Position numbers and translations under genes: made by a program
Assembly (NCBI GenBank): GCA_023131935.1
Contig: JAGLYY010000318.1
Coordinates: 1-6,884, forward strand
Source of the DNA: Spirochaetales bacterium
Lineage (GTDB): Bacteria; Spirochaetota; Spirochaetia; JAGLYY01
Direction of reading: 5' to 3'
DNA: 6,884 nt
Notes under the pieces: generated by a model
What the model saw: the letters and a program-made list of their open reading frames with translations, nothing else
The model's database searches: none
What the model was told of the DNA's origin: nothing
In this document: positions 1 through 5,844 of the stretch, piece by piece
Layout of the letters: every line of letters begins with the position of its first letter
Numbering within the stretch: the first letter of the stretch is position 1

Positions 1-693
1 GATATTCGGGAATATCAGAGTGGTGATCCTCTCAGGCATATTCACTGGAAAGCCCTCGCACGAAGGCCCGATCGGTTTTATACCAAAGAATTTGAGCAGG
101 AACGGGTTGGGGATATCGGAATCATTCTTGATGCCCGCAATAGAAGCTATAACTGGTACGCGGACAAAGGCCTCCTGGAGTACAGCATCGAGGCGGCGGG
201 ATTCTTAAGCGAAGCCCTCCTCGGGATGAAAAACCGGGTAGGAATGCTCGTGTATGGACGGGAACTCAATTGGACAGTCCCGGGGTACGGTAAGCGGCAG
301 GCAGAGCGGCTCCGGGTTGTTCTGGCGGAGGTCACTCCCGGGGACCATCAAGTCTTTCAGGAATTGGACAACCTTCCAACCCGCCTTTTTCCGGCACGTT
401 CCCAGATTATCCTGATAAGTCCGTTGATTCCGGAGGATGTTGAATTTCTCCGCCGTCTCCGTGGGAGAGGATACAGCCTCATTATTGTGAGTCCCAATCC
501 TCTTGCGAGCGATATGCCCCAGGGAATACACCCGCTAGCCTGGGAGGTATGTTCCCGGGAACGGCAATCTACCATAATATCTCTTGAACGGGTCGGAGTA
601 CCGGTAGTGGACTGGAATCCTGATGACCGGTTTGAGGTGGTTATCAGCAGATACGCGGGGAGACTGAGAGAATTTTCAAGGAGACAGCAGTGA
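1..693 (+). CDS. DUF58 domain protein, C-terminal part (5' truncated)
   Basis: The frame is open from base 1 to TGA at 691-693, giving 230 residues; the start and N-terminal part lie outside the window. Residues 3-21 match the DUF58 signature: R-x-Y-x-x-G-D followed by R-x-I-H-W-K and A-R (REYQSGD at 3-9, IHWK at 14-17). It is followed by a strand ending in ILDARN (42-47), where a von Willebrand A-like domain would carry its DxSxS metal site. Here only the Asp is kept, so metal binding is doubtful. The rest alternates strands and helices, as in that fold (IILISP, SLIIVSP). DUF58 proteins usually have two N-terminal membrane helices, which would be in the missing part, and are often encoded beside a MoxR AAA+ ATPase; neither can be checked here. 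The stop overlaps the next start by 4 bp (GTGA), so the genes are probably translationally coupled. The family is secure; the biochemical role is unknown. Confidence 0.88.
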   Translation, partial: DIREYQSGDPLRHIHWKALARRPDRFYTKEFEQERVGDIGIILDARNRSYNWYADKGLLEYSIEAAGFLSEALLGMKNRVGMLVYGRELNWTVPGYGKRQAERLRVVLAEVTPGDHQVFQELDNLPTRLFPARSQIILISPLIPEDVEFLRRLRGRGYSLIIVSPNPLASDMPQGIHPLAWEVCSRERQSTIISLERVGVPVVDWNPDDRFEVVISRYAGRLREFSRRQQ

Positions 694-1187
694 TACGTTG
701 GGCCCGGGATATTTCCCTGGGAATTGCCGGAATAGCTATAGCGGCAGCAGCCTATTATGCCGCCGGGGTCTTTGGCGCTGTGCTGGGGCTTGCGGTTTCA
801 GGGATTTGGCTTTTCGCGGGCAGAGAGAGGGCTTCCGTGGCTCTCCCTTCCTTCCTTTTTCTACTTATCCTTCTTGGGTGGGGTATGATGATTCAGGAGA
901 AACCGGTCCTTCAACTCAGCGTTTTTTTCTTCATTATAGTAGTGTGGGTACTTGATGGTTTTGAAAAAAGATGTGGAGCGGTCGTTGAACGGTCTCTCGA
1001 GACCTTTTTCTTTGCAGAGACCCTGAAAACATTAAGCATCGTGATGTTGCTTTCAGCAATTTTCGCGGCGGCAGGATTCCTACTTTCTGTAAAGGGAGGG
1101 CTCTGGTTGCTGATTGTTCTGGGATCATTCCTTCTTTTCGGAATAAGCATGATGATCCGGAACCTGAATGGGAGGAGAAAAGGATAA
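690..1187 (+). CDS. Small polytopic membrane protein of unknown function (DUF58 operon)
   Basis: This 165-residue protein starts at GTG 690, overlapping the DUF58 stop. The start is supported by AAGGAG at 678-683 with a 6-nt spacing. About six hydrophobic segments are visible, roughly at residues 8-26, 28-44, 51-68, 73-89, 113-133 and 136-155. A charged loop (FEKRCGAVVERSLE, about 91-104) separates the first four from the last two, and the tail is basic (NLNGRRKG). I see no catalytic motif and recognise no family. Its place directly behind a DUF58 gene suggests a membrane partner of the MoxR/DUF58-type complex, but that rests on position alone. The overlaps on both sides and the strong SD make the coding call firm. 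Confidence 0.85.
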   Translation: MIRWARDISLGIAGIAIAAAAYYAAGVFGAVLGLAVSGIWLFAGRERASVALPSFLFLLILLGWGMMIQEKPVLQLSVFFFIIVVWVLDGFEKRCGAVVERSLETFFFAETLKTLSIVMLLSAIFAAAGFLLSVKGGLWLLIVLGSFLLFGISMMIRNLNGRRKG

Positions 1188-1834
1188 TGGCTTATTTCTT
1201 TACCATTTTAATTACCCTCGGATGGTCCCTTCTCTCTTATTCAAGCTGGCATCCAAGGGGGAAGCTCCCGGAGTTCTCTGGTTTACGGTTTCTTGTCCTG
1301 ATTCTTCCAAGCAGCTATTTCCTTATCATTGCCCTCTCCGCCTGGCCGCAGGAGACATTCCTTCGCCTGGATGTTGCCGCTCTCCTTCTCCTCGATTTTA
1401 TTACCCTGTTAAATGCTCTTCTTCTTGGGATTTTTTTCAAGCACCAGAAATTTCCAAAGATTTATAAGATCATCCTGGGGGTATATCATAGCTGCGGAAT
1501 CTTCCTGGCTATTGCGGTTCACCTGCTCCGGTTTTCCCCAACTATGCTCATTCAGATTGCTTACTTTCTCAGGCAGTTTGAGAGGGTTGATCTTTTATCC
1601 TTAAACTGGTTATCATTAATGCCGGAAGCTCAGGATCAGCAGTTTGAAGCTTTACTGAAAAAGATTATCTTAGCCGTGCTGTCCTATGTGCCTATAGCGA
1701 TTGTTCGATTCCTTTCCGCTCTTAGACAACGACTGAGACTTCGAAAGGATATCAGGGTTCTCGAACAGAGGATGGGGGAACTGGAAGCGAAGGTTTCCCG
1801 GCATCTTAAGGGTTCTAACAGTAGTAATTTATGA
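1187..1834 (+). CDS. Membrane protein with C-terminal basic/coiled-coil tail, unknown function
   Basis: This is a 215-residue protein. Its ATG at 1187 shares one base with the previous TAA (TAATG), and GGAGGAG at 1171-1177 lies 9 nt upstream. Membrane segments appear at about residues 1-20, 33-53, 59-84, 94-114 and 157-179, and a shorter hydrophobic stretch lies near 118-129. After the last helix comes a strongly basic run (RQRLRLRKDIR, 180-190). It leads into a short amphipathic coiled-coil-like stretch (VLEQRMGELEAKV, 191-203) and a polar Ser/Asn end. The tail is presumably cytosolic by the positive-inside rule and could mediate oligomerisation or docking. I recognise no family. It is the last gene of the DUF58 operon, since an inverted repeat and a 170-bp gap follow. 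Confidence 0.83.
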   Translation: MAYFFTILITLGWSLLSYSSWHPRGKLPEFSGLRFLVLILPSSYFLIIALSAWPQETFLRLDVAALLLLDFITLLNALLLGIFFKHQKFPKIYKIILGVYHSCGIFLAIAVHLLRFSPTMLIQIAYFLRQFERVDLLSLNWLSLMPEAQDQQFEALLKKIILAVLSYVPIAIVRFLSALRQRLRLRKDIRVLEQRMGELEAKVSRHLKGSNSSNL

Positions 1835-1840
1835 ATTTTT

Positions 1841-1871
1841 TTGTATACGAAAGTATACAAAGCATTTTTTT
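1841..1871 (+). promoter_or_regulatory. Perfect 8-bp inverted repeat with GAAA centre plus T-run: operator/enhancer site or weak terminator
   Basis: TTGTATAC (1841-1848) and GTATACAA (1853-1860) are exact reverse complements around GAAA (1849-1852). A run of seven T follows at 1865-1871, and another run of seven T, at 1836-1842, overlaps the left arm. As RNA, the hairpin would have a GNRA loop but only two G-C pairs, and the T-run starts 4 nt after the stem, so it would be a poor intrinsic terminator for the operon ending at 1834. As DNA, it is a 20-bp dyad whose halves each contain the palindrome GTATAC, which looks like a dimer-binding operator. Its centre is about 125 bp upstream of the predicted sigma-54 start site, a normal distance for an enhancer-binding protein. 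The repeat itself is certain; its role is not. Confidence 0.5.
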
Positions 1872-1948
1872 ACCAGAATCATCAATCTAAACGGACAGCT
1901 AAATCCTTAAATACTAAAGAGTTATTTATTTCCCGGCTATCTCTTTGT

Positions 1949-1965
1949 TTGGCATGCTAATTGCT
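1949..1965 (+). promoter_or_regulatory. Sigma-54 (-24/-12) promoter of the polyprenol/diacylglycerol kinase gene
   Basis: TTGGCATG (1949-1956), four bases, then TTGCT (1961-1965) matches the RpoN consensus YTGGCACG-N4-TTGCW at every position except C to T at the seventh. T there is a common natural variant. The invariant GG (1951-1952) and GC (1963-1964) are separated by exactly 10 bp, as sigma-54 requires. The predicted transcription start is near 1976, giving a leader of about 29 nt to the ATG at 2005. The element is intergenic, on the right strand, and close to a gene that otherwise lacks an obvious sigma-70 promoter. RpoN occurs in many spirochaetes, though it cannot be shown for this genome from the window. 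Confidence 0.75.
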
Positions 1966-2004
1966 CCATATTTTCAGAGACAGATCTTTTAACAAAGGAT
2001 GTAT

Positions 2005-2640
2005 ATGAAAAAGATACTTGTAGCAGCGGGAATAAACAGAACGATTGAAGCACCGGCACTGCCTCAGGAGCTTTCGTCAGAATTTCTACGCAAAAGCATT
2101 CATATGATGGTTGCCCTCGTACCTACATTCGCAAACATCAATATCTATATAACCCTCGCCCTGCTTGCCGCCGGGTCTATCGTTTACGCCTATGCTGAGA
2201 CTCTCCGGATAAGCGGACGGCAGGTATTTCTTGTCTCCAGAGTTACTGCAGCTGCAGCAAGGGAGCAGGACCAGGGAAGGTTTGTTCTCGGACCCCTCAC
2301 CCTCGCTTTTGGCGCTATGTTATCCCTTTTGCTTTATCCTGAACCCGCGGCAGCAATTGCTATTTACGCGCTTGCCTTTGGCGACGGCATTTCCAGTGTC
2401 GTCGGTAAACTTATTGGAAAAATCTACATTCCTTTTTCCGGAGGAAAGACTCTGGCAGGCAGCACCGCCTGTTTCCTCGCTGTCCTTGCTAGTACCTATG
2501 CGGTTACGGCAGATGCGCGTATTTCTGTTATCATCGCCTTTGGAGCTACTTTCCTTGAATCTCTTCCTACAGGTGATATGGACAATATCCTTCTCCCTGT
2601 TGGAACCGGACTCCTGGCTGCGGCTCTCCTCGGGCTGTAG
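2005..2640 (+). CDS. Polyprenol/diacylglycerol kinase family membrane protein (SEC59/COG0170-like)
   Basis: The protein has 211 residues counted from ATG 2005. That start has AAAGGA (1994-1999) 5 nt upstream; the in-frame ATG at 1999 overlaps this site and is less likely. It has the pattern of the CTP-dependent lipid kinase/CDP-diglyceride synthetase superfamily: FLRKSIH (27-33), E-x-x-R (65-68), GPLTLAFGA (96-104), FGDGISSVVGK (125-135), GGKTLAGS (146-153), then E185 and a GDMDN motif ending at 194 with P198. Dolichol, phytol and some diacylglycerol kinases in this family transfer phosphate from CTP to a membrane lipid alcohol. The substrate here cannot be read from the sequence. Several hydrophobic helices place it in the inner membrane. 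Its length is close to that of bacterial COG0170 proteins. It is a single gene, apparently transcribed from the sigma-54 promoter at 1949-1965. Confidence 0.85.
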   Translation: MKKILVAAGINRTIEAPALPQELSSEFLRKSIHMMVALVPTFANINIYITLALLAAGSIVYAYAETLRISGRQVFLVSRVTAAAAREQDQGRFVLGPLTLAFGAMLSLLLYPEPAAAIAIYALAFGDGISSVVGKLIGKIYIPFSGGKTLAGSTACFLAVLASTYAVTADARISVIIAFGATFLESLPTGDMDNILLPVGTGLLAAALLGL

Positions 2641-2648
2641 TTTTCTAC
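2637..2648. repeat. Hairpin joining two convergent stop codons (possible bidirectional terminator)
   Basis: GTAG (2637-2640), TTTT, CTAC (2645-2648) form a small stem-loop in which the TAG of the kinase gene pairs with the CTA complement of the opposing stop. GGG at 2632-2634 can pair with CCC at 2649-2651 after a 2-nt bulge. There is no T-tract outside the stem on either strand, so termination here is weakly supported. Confidence 0.3.
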
Positions 2649-3442
2649 CCCCAGAGATATATCTCGTGAGTTCTGTATCCGAACAAAGCTGCTCCCGAAA
2701 GAAATAATACAAACCCGAGAACCAATAAAGGGGAAGCTGGAAAGGCGAGGACGATCTCTTTACCGAGAAGGGTCAGAAAAAGGCCTAGGGCAAGGAGAAA
2801 GTACTCTTTATCCCCTTTTAAAATTCCCGCAAAGAAAAAATTTAAAACAGCAAAACCCTGCAGGATAATAAATACCATGATAATTTGCCGGGATGAACCA
2901 AGGCGGTAAAGTAGATCAGCCTCCAATACCGATGTATCAACAGGTATAGCAGTTGAAAAAATGAAAGTGACCAACAGTGCAAGCCCTGCTATTACGTCAA
3001 TCCGCTGATATTGAAATCCTGACGCGAAAAGTCCTGAAAAGAATATCATGAAAGTTCCGAAAAAACGGGCGGCGTAAACAGCTCTGGTTACAATACTGTA
3101 GGCAGGAGAGTTATGAAGAAACAGGTATAACTGAAATGCCCGGAGGGATTCAAACGAAAGGGAAAGCATAAACAGGAGAAAAAAGAATATCTCGAAGGAG
3201 ACTGTCTTTTTAAAGAAGCCGTGTAGAAGGAAGCTGACGAGGATAGTACTAAAGAGTTGAAAAAAAAGAACTAAGATGTTCCGGAGATATTCTACCTCGG
3301 TTATTCCCTTAATGATTCGCGGGATGGACAACAGGTCCAGATTCCTGAGTATAACAGTACTGCAAACAAGGAATCCCGCGAAAAGCAGAATGGAAAAAAA
3401 TAGAAGAATAGAGATGATTGTATTGCGGATTGCGAGAGTCAT
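2645..3442 (-). CDS. Orphan integral membrane protein, about eight transmembrane segments
   Basis: This is a 265-residue protein on the minus strand, with ATG at 3440-3442 and TAG at 2645-2647. It is hydrophobic throughout, with probable membrane segments at residues 8-32, 54-76, 82-108, 122-143, 148-166, 184-206, 212-230 and 235-255. Polar landmarks include FESLRAF (97-103), YAARFFG (123-129) and a short C-terminus ending HEIYLWG. I recognise no enzymatic or transporter motif and cannot name a family. The 7-8 helix layout without a soluble domain could suit a sensor, transporter or scaffold, but nothing decides between them. An in-frame TAA lies three codons upstream, so 3442 is the earliest possible ATG. 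There is no Shine-Dalgarno before it, unlike the other genes here except the proS-linked lipoprotein. Its 3' end lies 4 bp from the convergent kinase gene. Confidence 0.8.
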   Translation of the reverse strand: MTLAIRNTIISILLFFSILLFAGFLVCSTVILRNLDLLSIPRIIKGITEVEYLRNILVLFFQLFSTILVSFLLHGFFKKTVSFEIFFFLLFMLSLSFESLRAFQLYLFLHNSPAYSIVTRAVYAARFFGTFMIFFSGLFASGFQYQRIDVIAGLALLVTFIFSTAIPVDTSVLEADLLYRLGSSRQIIMVFIILQGFAVLNFFFAGILKGDKEYFLLALGLFLTLLGKEIVLAFPASPLLVLGFVLFLSGAALFGYRTHEIYLWG

Positions 3443-3520
3443 AGGATATTCTTAGCCTGTGATTGGAAAAACTTCAAGTAACTTCTAAAAAGATCGATAT
3501 AGAAAGAGGAGGGAGTTGCC
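3443..3520. promoter_or_regulatory. Divergent promoter region (membrane protein / DUF2259-like gene)
   Basis: These 78 bp must carry the starts of two diverging genes. On the plus strand, TTGGAA (3463-3468) and TAAAAA (3486-3491) are 17 bp apart, a weak sigma-70 candidate. A strong AGGAGG at 3507-3512 lies 8 nt before ATG 3521. On the minus strand, TTGAAG (complement of 3472-3477) and AAGAAT (complement of 3448-3453) are 18 bp apart. Transcription from that pair would begin at or next to the ATG at 3442. The two candidates overlap, so they would compete for polymerase. The box matches are modest, so this is tentative. Confidence 0.3.
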
Positions 3521-4195
3521 ATGAAAAGAATCTCTTTACTCATCCTGCTCATATTGCTAGGTGTATCTTTCTCCTGGGGTGGAGATGTAGCTACCTACCA
3601 AAACCTTGGTTTTTCTGAGAATTCACAGTACTTCATGTTTGCTCAGTATGGGATCGATGAAGAAAACAGGAAACCTTTCGCTGATACCTATATTGTCGAT
3701 GTCTATTCCAACGATTTCATCAGGGACGGGGTAAAACATGGTTCCTACGATATTGATCTCCAGCCGGGACAGACAGGCTTGGGTGCCCTTTTTACTCTCC
3801 TTCGGGAGAACGGTTTTATCGACAGGTATAAGATAAATCATACCCAGATCGGGCGTGTTGTTTACCTGCTGGTAAATGGGGCTGAACCGAAAAACCGTTT
3901 AGAGTTCAGGGATTTTTTCAAGGGAGACAGTTATATCGTAACCCTTGTTCAGCAGCAGTTTAATGACAGCGCGTCATTCCATATCAATCTTTCAGTAACG
4001 GATACAGCGGGAAACACAAGGGCTTACACCGTTGGACTTCCCAATTACCGTAGAAAGGATGTCAGGCAGTACCGGATAAAACAGGTTGTCTTCTCACCCG
4101 ATGAGCGATCATTGATCTTTGTTGTCGAAAAGGAAATTGCTACTGATGAGGGAATAAGCATCAGATACATGGTGGAAACGGTAAAAATCCGGTAA
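3521..4195 (+). CDS. Secreted protein, DUF2259-like
   Basis: The protein has 224 residues and a strong ribosome site (AGGAGG, 3507-3512). Residues 1-20 form a Sec signal peptide: MKR, then a leucine/isoleucine core to about residue 15, then SFSWGG with likely cleavage near 20-21. There is no lipobox Cys, so the product should be periplasmic or exported rather than lipidated. The mature part opens with YQNLGFSENSQYFMFAQYG (26-44), which I associate with DUF2259, a predicted secreted family mainly of spirochaetes. That match is from memory and not verified. A similar element, VVFSPDERSLIFV (189-201), sits near the C-terminus. Both resemble the F-S-x-D-x-x-x-x-x-F turn of beta-propeller proteins, so an all-beta fold is likely. 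The function is unknown. It appears to be a single gene, followed by a hairpin-rich gap. Confidence 0.78.
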   Translation: MKRISLLILLILLGVSFSWGGDVATYQNLGFSENSQYFMFAQYGIDEENRKPFADTYIVDVYSNDFIRDGVKHGSYDIDLQPGQTGLGALFTLLRENGFIDRYKINHTQIGRVVYLLVNGAEPKNRLEFRDFFKGDSYIVTLVQQQFNDSASFHINLSVTDTAGNTRAYTVGLPNYRRKDVRQYRIKQVVFSPDERSLIFVVEKEIATDEGISIRYMVETVKIR

Positions 4196-4225
4196 CTATT
4201 CAGGTTGTGTAGACTGTGGGGAAGA

Positions 4226-4320
4226 AGGCTGTAGGCTATTAGACTGTAGGCTGTTAGCTACTATTCTCATTTGGGAAGCCTATCCTACCTAATAGTCTAC
4301 AGCCTATCTACCTACAGCCT
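4226..4320. repeat. Long imperfect inverted repeat built from TGTAGGC-like units
   Basis: Arms 4226-4260 and 4286-4320 pair along 35 positions with 27 Watson-Crick pairs, 2 G-T pairs and 6 mismatches, around a 25-nt centre. The outermost 10 bp (AGGCTGTAGG against CCTACAGCCT) are perfect. Within the left arm CTGTAGGCT recurs at 4229-4237 and 4244-4252, and TAGACTGT occurs at 4210-4217 and 4240-4247. The element is therefore made of short degenerate units, laid out in one orientation and then the other. It lies between two plus-strand genes and has no coding capacity. It could act as a transcript-end hairpin for the secreted-protein gene, or be a dispersed intergenic repeat. No strong T-run follows it. 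Confidence 0.75.
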
Positions 4321-4325
4321 CCTTA

Positions 4326-4362
4326 TTTCAAGTGCAGGCTTCGCGGCACTCCTGAAACTTGA
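4326..4362. repeat. Compact palindromic element with two alternative pairings
   Basis: In one pairing TTTCA-AGTGC (4326-4335) matches GCACT (4346-4350) and TGAAA (4353-4357), with a 2-nt bulge. In the other, TCAAGT (4328-4333) with CAGG (4335-4338) matches CCTG (4351-4354) with ACTTGA (4357-4362). The two cannot coexist. The element lies just upstream of the proS promoter and reaches into its -35 box, so it is more likely a terminator-like or operator element than part of the proS leader. Confidence 0.4.
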
Positions 4363-4388
4363 CTGGAAATAATAAAAACCGCTACAAT
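4359..4388 (+). promoter_or_regulatory. Sigma-70-type promoter of proS
   Basis: TTGACT (4359-4364) differs from the -35 consensus at one base. TACAAT (4383-4388) differs from the -10 consensus at one base. The spacer is 18 bp, and transcription should start near 4395. This leaves a leader of about 18 nt carrying GAGGA (4404-4408) before ATG 4413. It is the best sigma-70 promoter in the window. Confidence 0.6.
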
Positions 4389-4412
4389 GGCACACCCAAC
4401 AACGAGGATACA

Positions 4413-5840
4413 ATGGCAGAGCGAATTACTCCAAGAAAAGAAAACTACTCCCAATGGTATGTTGATATCGTAATACAGGCAAAATTGGCCGATTATTCAC
4501 CAGTGAAAGGGTGTATGGTCATCAGACCCAGGGGATACGCGTTATGGGAAAAAATGCAACAGACCCTCGACAGGATGTTCAAAGAAACCGGTCACCAGAA
4601 TGCCTATTTCCCCCTTCTCATTCCTGAGAGCTTTATTAAGCGGGAGGCTGAACACATTGAGGGGTTCAGTCCCGAGCTAGCTATTGTAACCCACGCCGGA
4701 GGGGAAAAGCTGGAAGAACCTCTTGTCTTAAGACCAACTTCCGAAACGATCATCTGGAGCATGTATAAAAAATGGATCCAGTCTTACCGGGATCTCCCTC
4801 TGCTCATCAATCAGTGGGCAAATGTTCTTCGATGGGAAAAGCGGACGAGGATGTTTCTGCGAACAACCGAATTTCTCTGGCAAGAGGGGCACACAGCACA
4901 TTCTTCAGAAGAGGAAGCGAGGGAAGAGACCCTCAGGATGCTCGAGGTATATAGGGATTTTGCTGAAAATTACATGGCAATGCCGGTACTTACAGGGATA
5001 AAATCGGAGTCGGAGAAATTCGCCGGCGCTGTTAACACCTATTCCCTTGAGGCGATGATGCAGGACCGGAAGGCCCTTCAGGCGGGAACTTCCCATTTCC
5101 TCGGTCAGAATTTCGCGAAGGCCTTTGACGTGACCTATCAGACTGCTGAAGGTTCTATTGATCATGTCTGGGCCACATCCTGGGGAGTCTCTACCCGGCT
5201 TATCGGGGCCCTGATCATGACCCACTCTGACGATAAAGGGCTTATTATTCCTCCGAAACTTGCCCCAATCGAAGGGGTCATCATCCCCATTTTCAAGAGC
5301 TCCAATAAAGAGGAAGTTCTCGGATATGCCCGGGAAGTACTTTCAGCCATGAAACAGGAGATCCGGGTTGAGATTGATGAGGATGAACAGAATTCTCCCG
5401 GATGGAAATTCTCCGAATGGGAGATGGTTGGAGTGCCGCTGCGGGTAGAAATCGGCCCCCGGGATATGGAAGCCCGGAAGGTTGTCCTTGTCCGAAGAGA
5501 TACCGGAGAAAAAATCCCGGTTGCCGGCGAAGAGGTCACAAGGACAGCAAAGGCTCTCCTTGATGATATTCAACAAAGTCTCTTTGAAAGAGCCAGGAAA
5601 TTCCGGGAGGAAAACTATCACCGTCTGGATACTTATAAGGATTTAAGGAAACTCTTTGAAAGTGAAGGCGGATTTGTTGAAGCGCATTGGTGCGGCGATC
5701 CTGATTGTGAAGGGAAAATAAAGGATGATACCAAGGCGACTATCAGGGTCCTCCTGGACAGGAAACCTGTGGATGGGGCAGTATGCATAGCTTGTTCAAA
5801 ACCTGCTTCCCAGGTGGCTGTATTCTCCAAGGCATATTAA
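4413..5840 (+). CDS. proS: Prolyl-tRNA synthetase, archaeal/eukaryotic-like class
   Basis: This class II synthetase charges tRNA-Pro with proline in the cytoplasm. The 475 residues fit the compact archaeal-type form without the editing insertion of the long E. coli type. Visible landmarks are YFPLLIPESF (65-74, motif 1 region), RPTSET (107-112), motif 2 from R140 to H163 with FLRTTEFLWQEGH, GTSH (225-228, proline pocket) and motif 3 with GVSTRLIGALIMTHSDD (258-274). An anticodon-binding domain follows at about 285-385. A C-terminal domain carries Cys427, Cys432, Cys458 and Cys461, arranged as a zinc site, and the chain ends in the Tyr typical of this class. A longer frame reaches TTG at 4359, but that codon is the start of the -35 box; ATG 4413 has GAGGA 4 nt upstream and starts MAERITPR. 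A lipoprotein gene follows after 4 bp. Confidence 0.96.
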   Translation: MAERITPRKENYSQWYVDIVIQAKLADYSPVKGCMVIRPRGYALWEKMQQTLDRMFKETGHQNAYFPLLIPESFIKREAEHIEGFSPELAIVTHAGGEKLEEPLVLRPTSETIIWSMYKKWIQSYRDLPLLINQWANVLRWEKRTRMFLRTTEFLWQEGHTAHSSEEEAREETLRMLEVYRDFAENYMAMPVLTGIKSESEKFAGAVNTYSLEAMMQDRKALQAGTSHFLGQNFAKAFDVTYQTAEGSIDHVWATSWGVSTRLIGALIMTHSDDKGLIIPPKLAPIEGVIIPIFKSSNKEEVLGYAREVLSAMKQEIRVEIDEDEQNSPGWKFSEWEMVGVPLRVEIGPRDMEARKVVLVRRDTGEKIPVAGEEVTRTAKALLDDIQQSLFERARKFREENYHRLDTYKDLRKLFESEGGFVEAHWCGDPDCEGKIKDDTKATIRVLLDRKPVDGAVCIACSKPASQVAVFSKAY

Positions 5841-5844
5841 TCTC

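Noticed and set aside
205..531. Minus-strand reading frame opposite the DUF58 gene
   Set aside because: It lies wholly inside a conserved gene, with no ribosome site and no recognisable motif.
1916..1946. AAAGAG ... CTCTTT inverted repeat before the sigma-54 promoter
   Set aside because: Only 6 bp with a 19-nt loop in AT-rich DNA; expected by chance.
1999..2004. Upstream in-frame ATG for the kinase-like protein
   Set aside because: It overlaps the AAAGGA ribosome site; ATG 2005 has the correct spacing.
2246..2257. Palindrome CTGCAGCTGCAG
   Set aside because: It is explained by alternating GCT/GCA alanine codons in the kinase gene.
2231..2707. Plus-strand reading frame of 158 codons across the kinase gene
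   Set aside because: It is a shadow in another frame of a gene with clear family motifs, runs into the opposing gene, and has a composition unlike a real protein.
4201..4320. Possible small CRISPR array from the repeated TGTAGGC words
   Set aside because: The units are 7-8 bp, degenerate, occur in both orientations and are not separated by spacers of uniform length; there are no cas genes.
4359..4412. An 18-codon N-terminal extension of ProS starting at TTG 4359
   Set aside because: The TTG is the beginning of the -35 hexamer TTGACT, the extension is Asn-rich and unlike ProRS, and ATG 4413 has its own GAGGA and a family-typical beginning.
4389..4412. T-box or other amino-acid-responsive leader before proS
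   Set aside because: The predicted leader is only about 18 nt, and I see no T-box sequence in the intergenic region.
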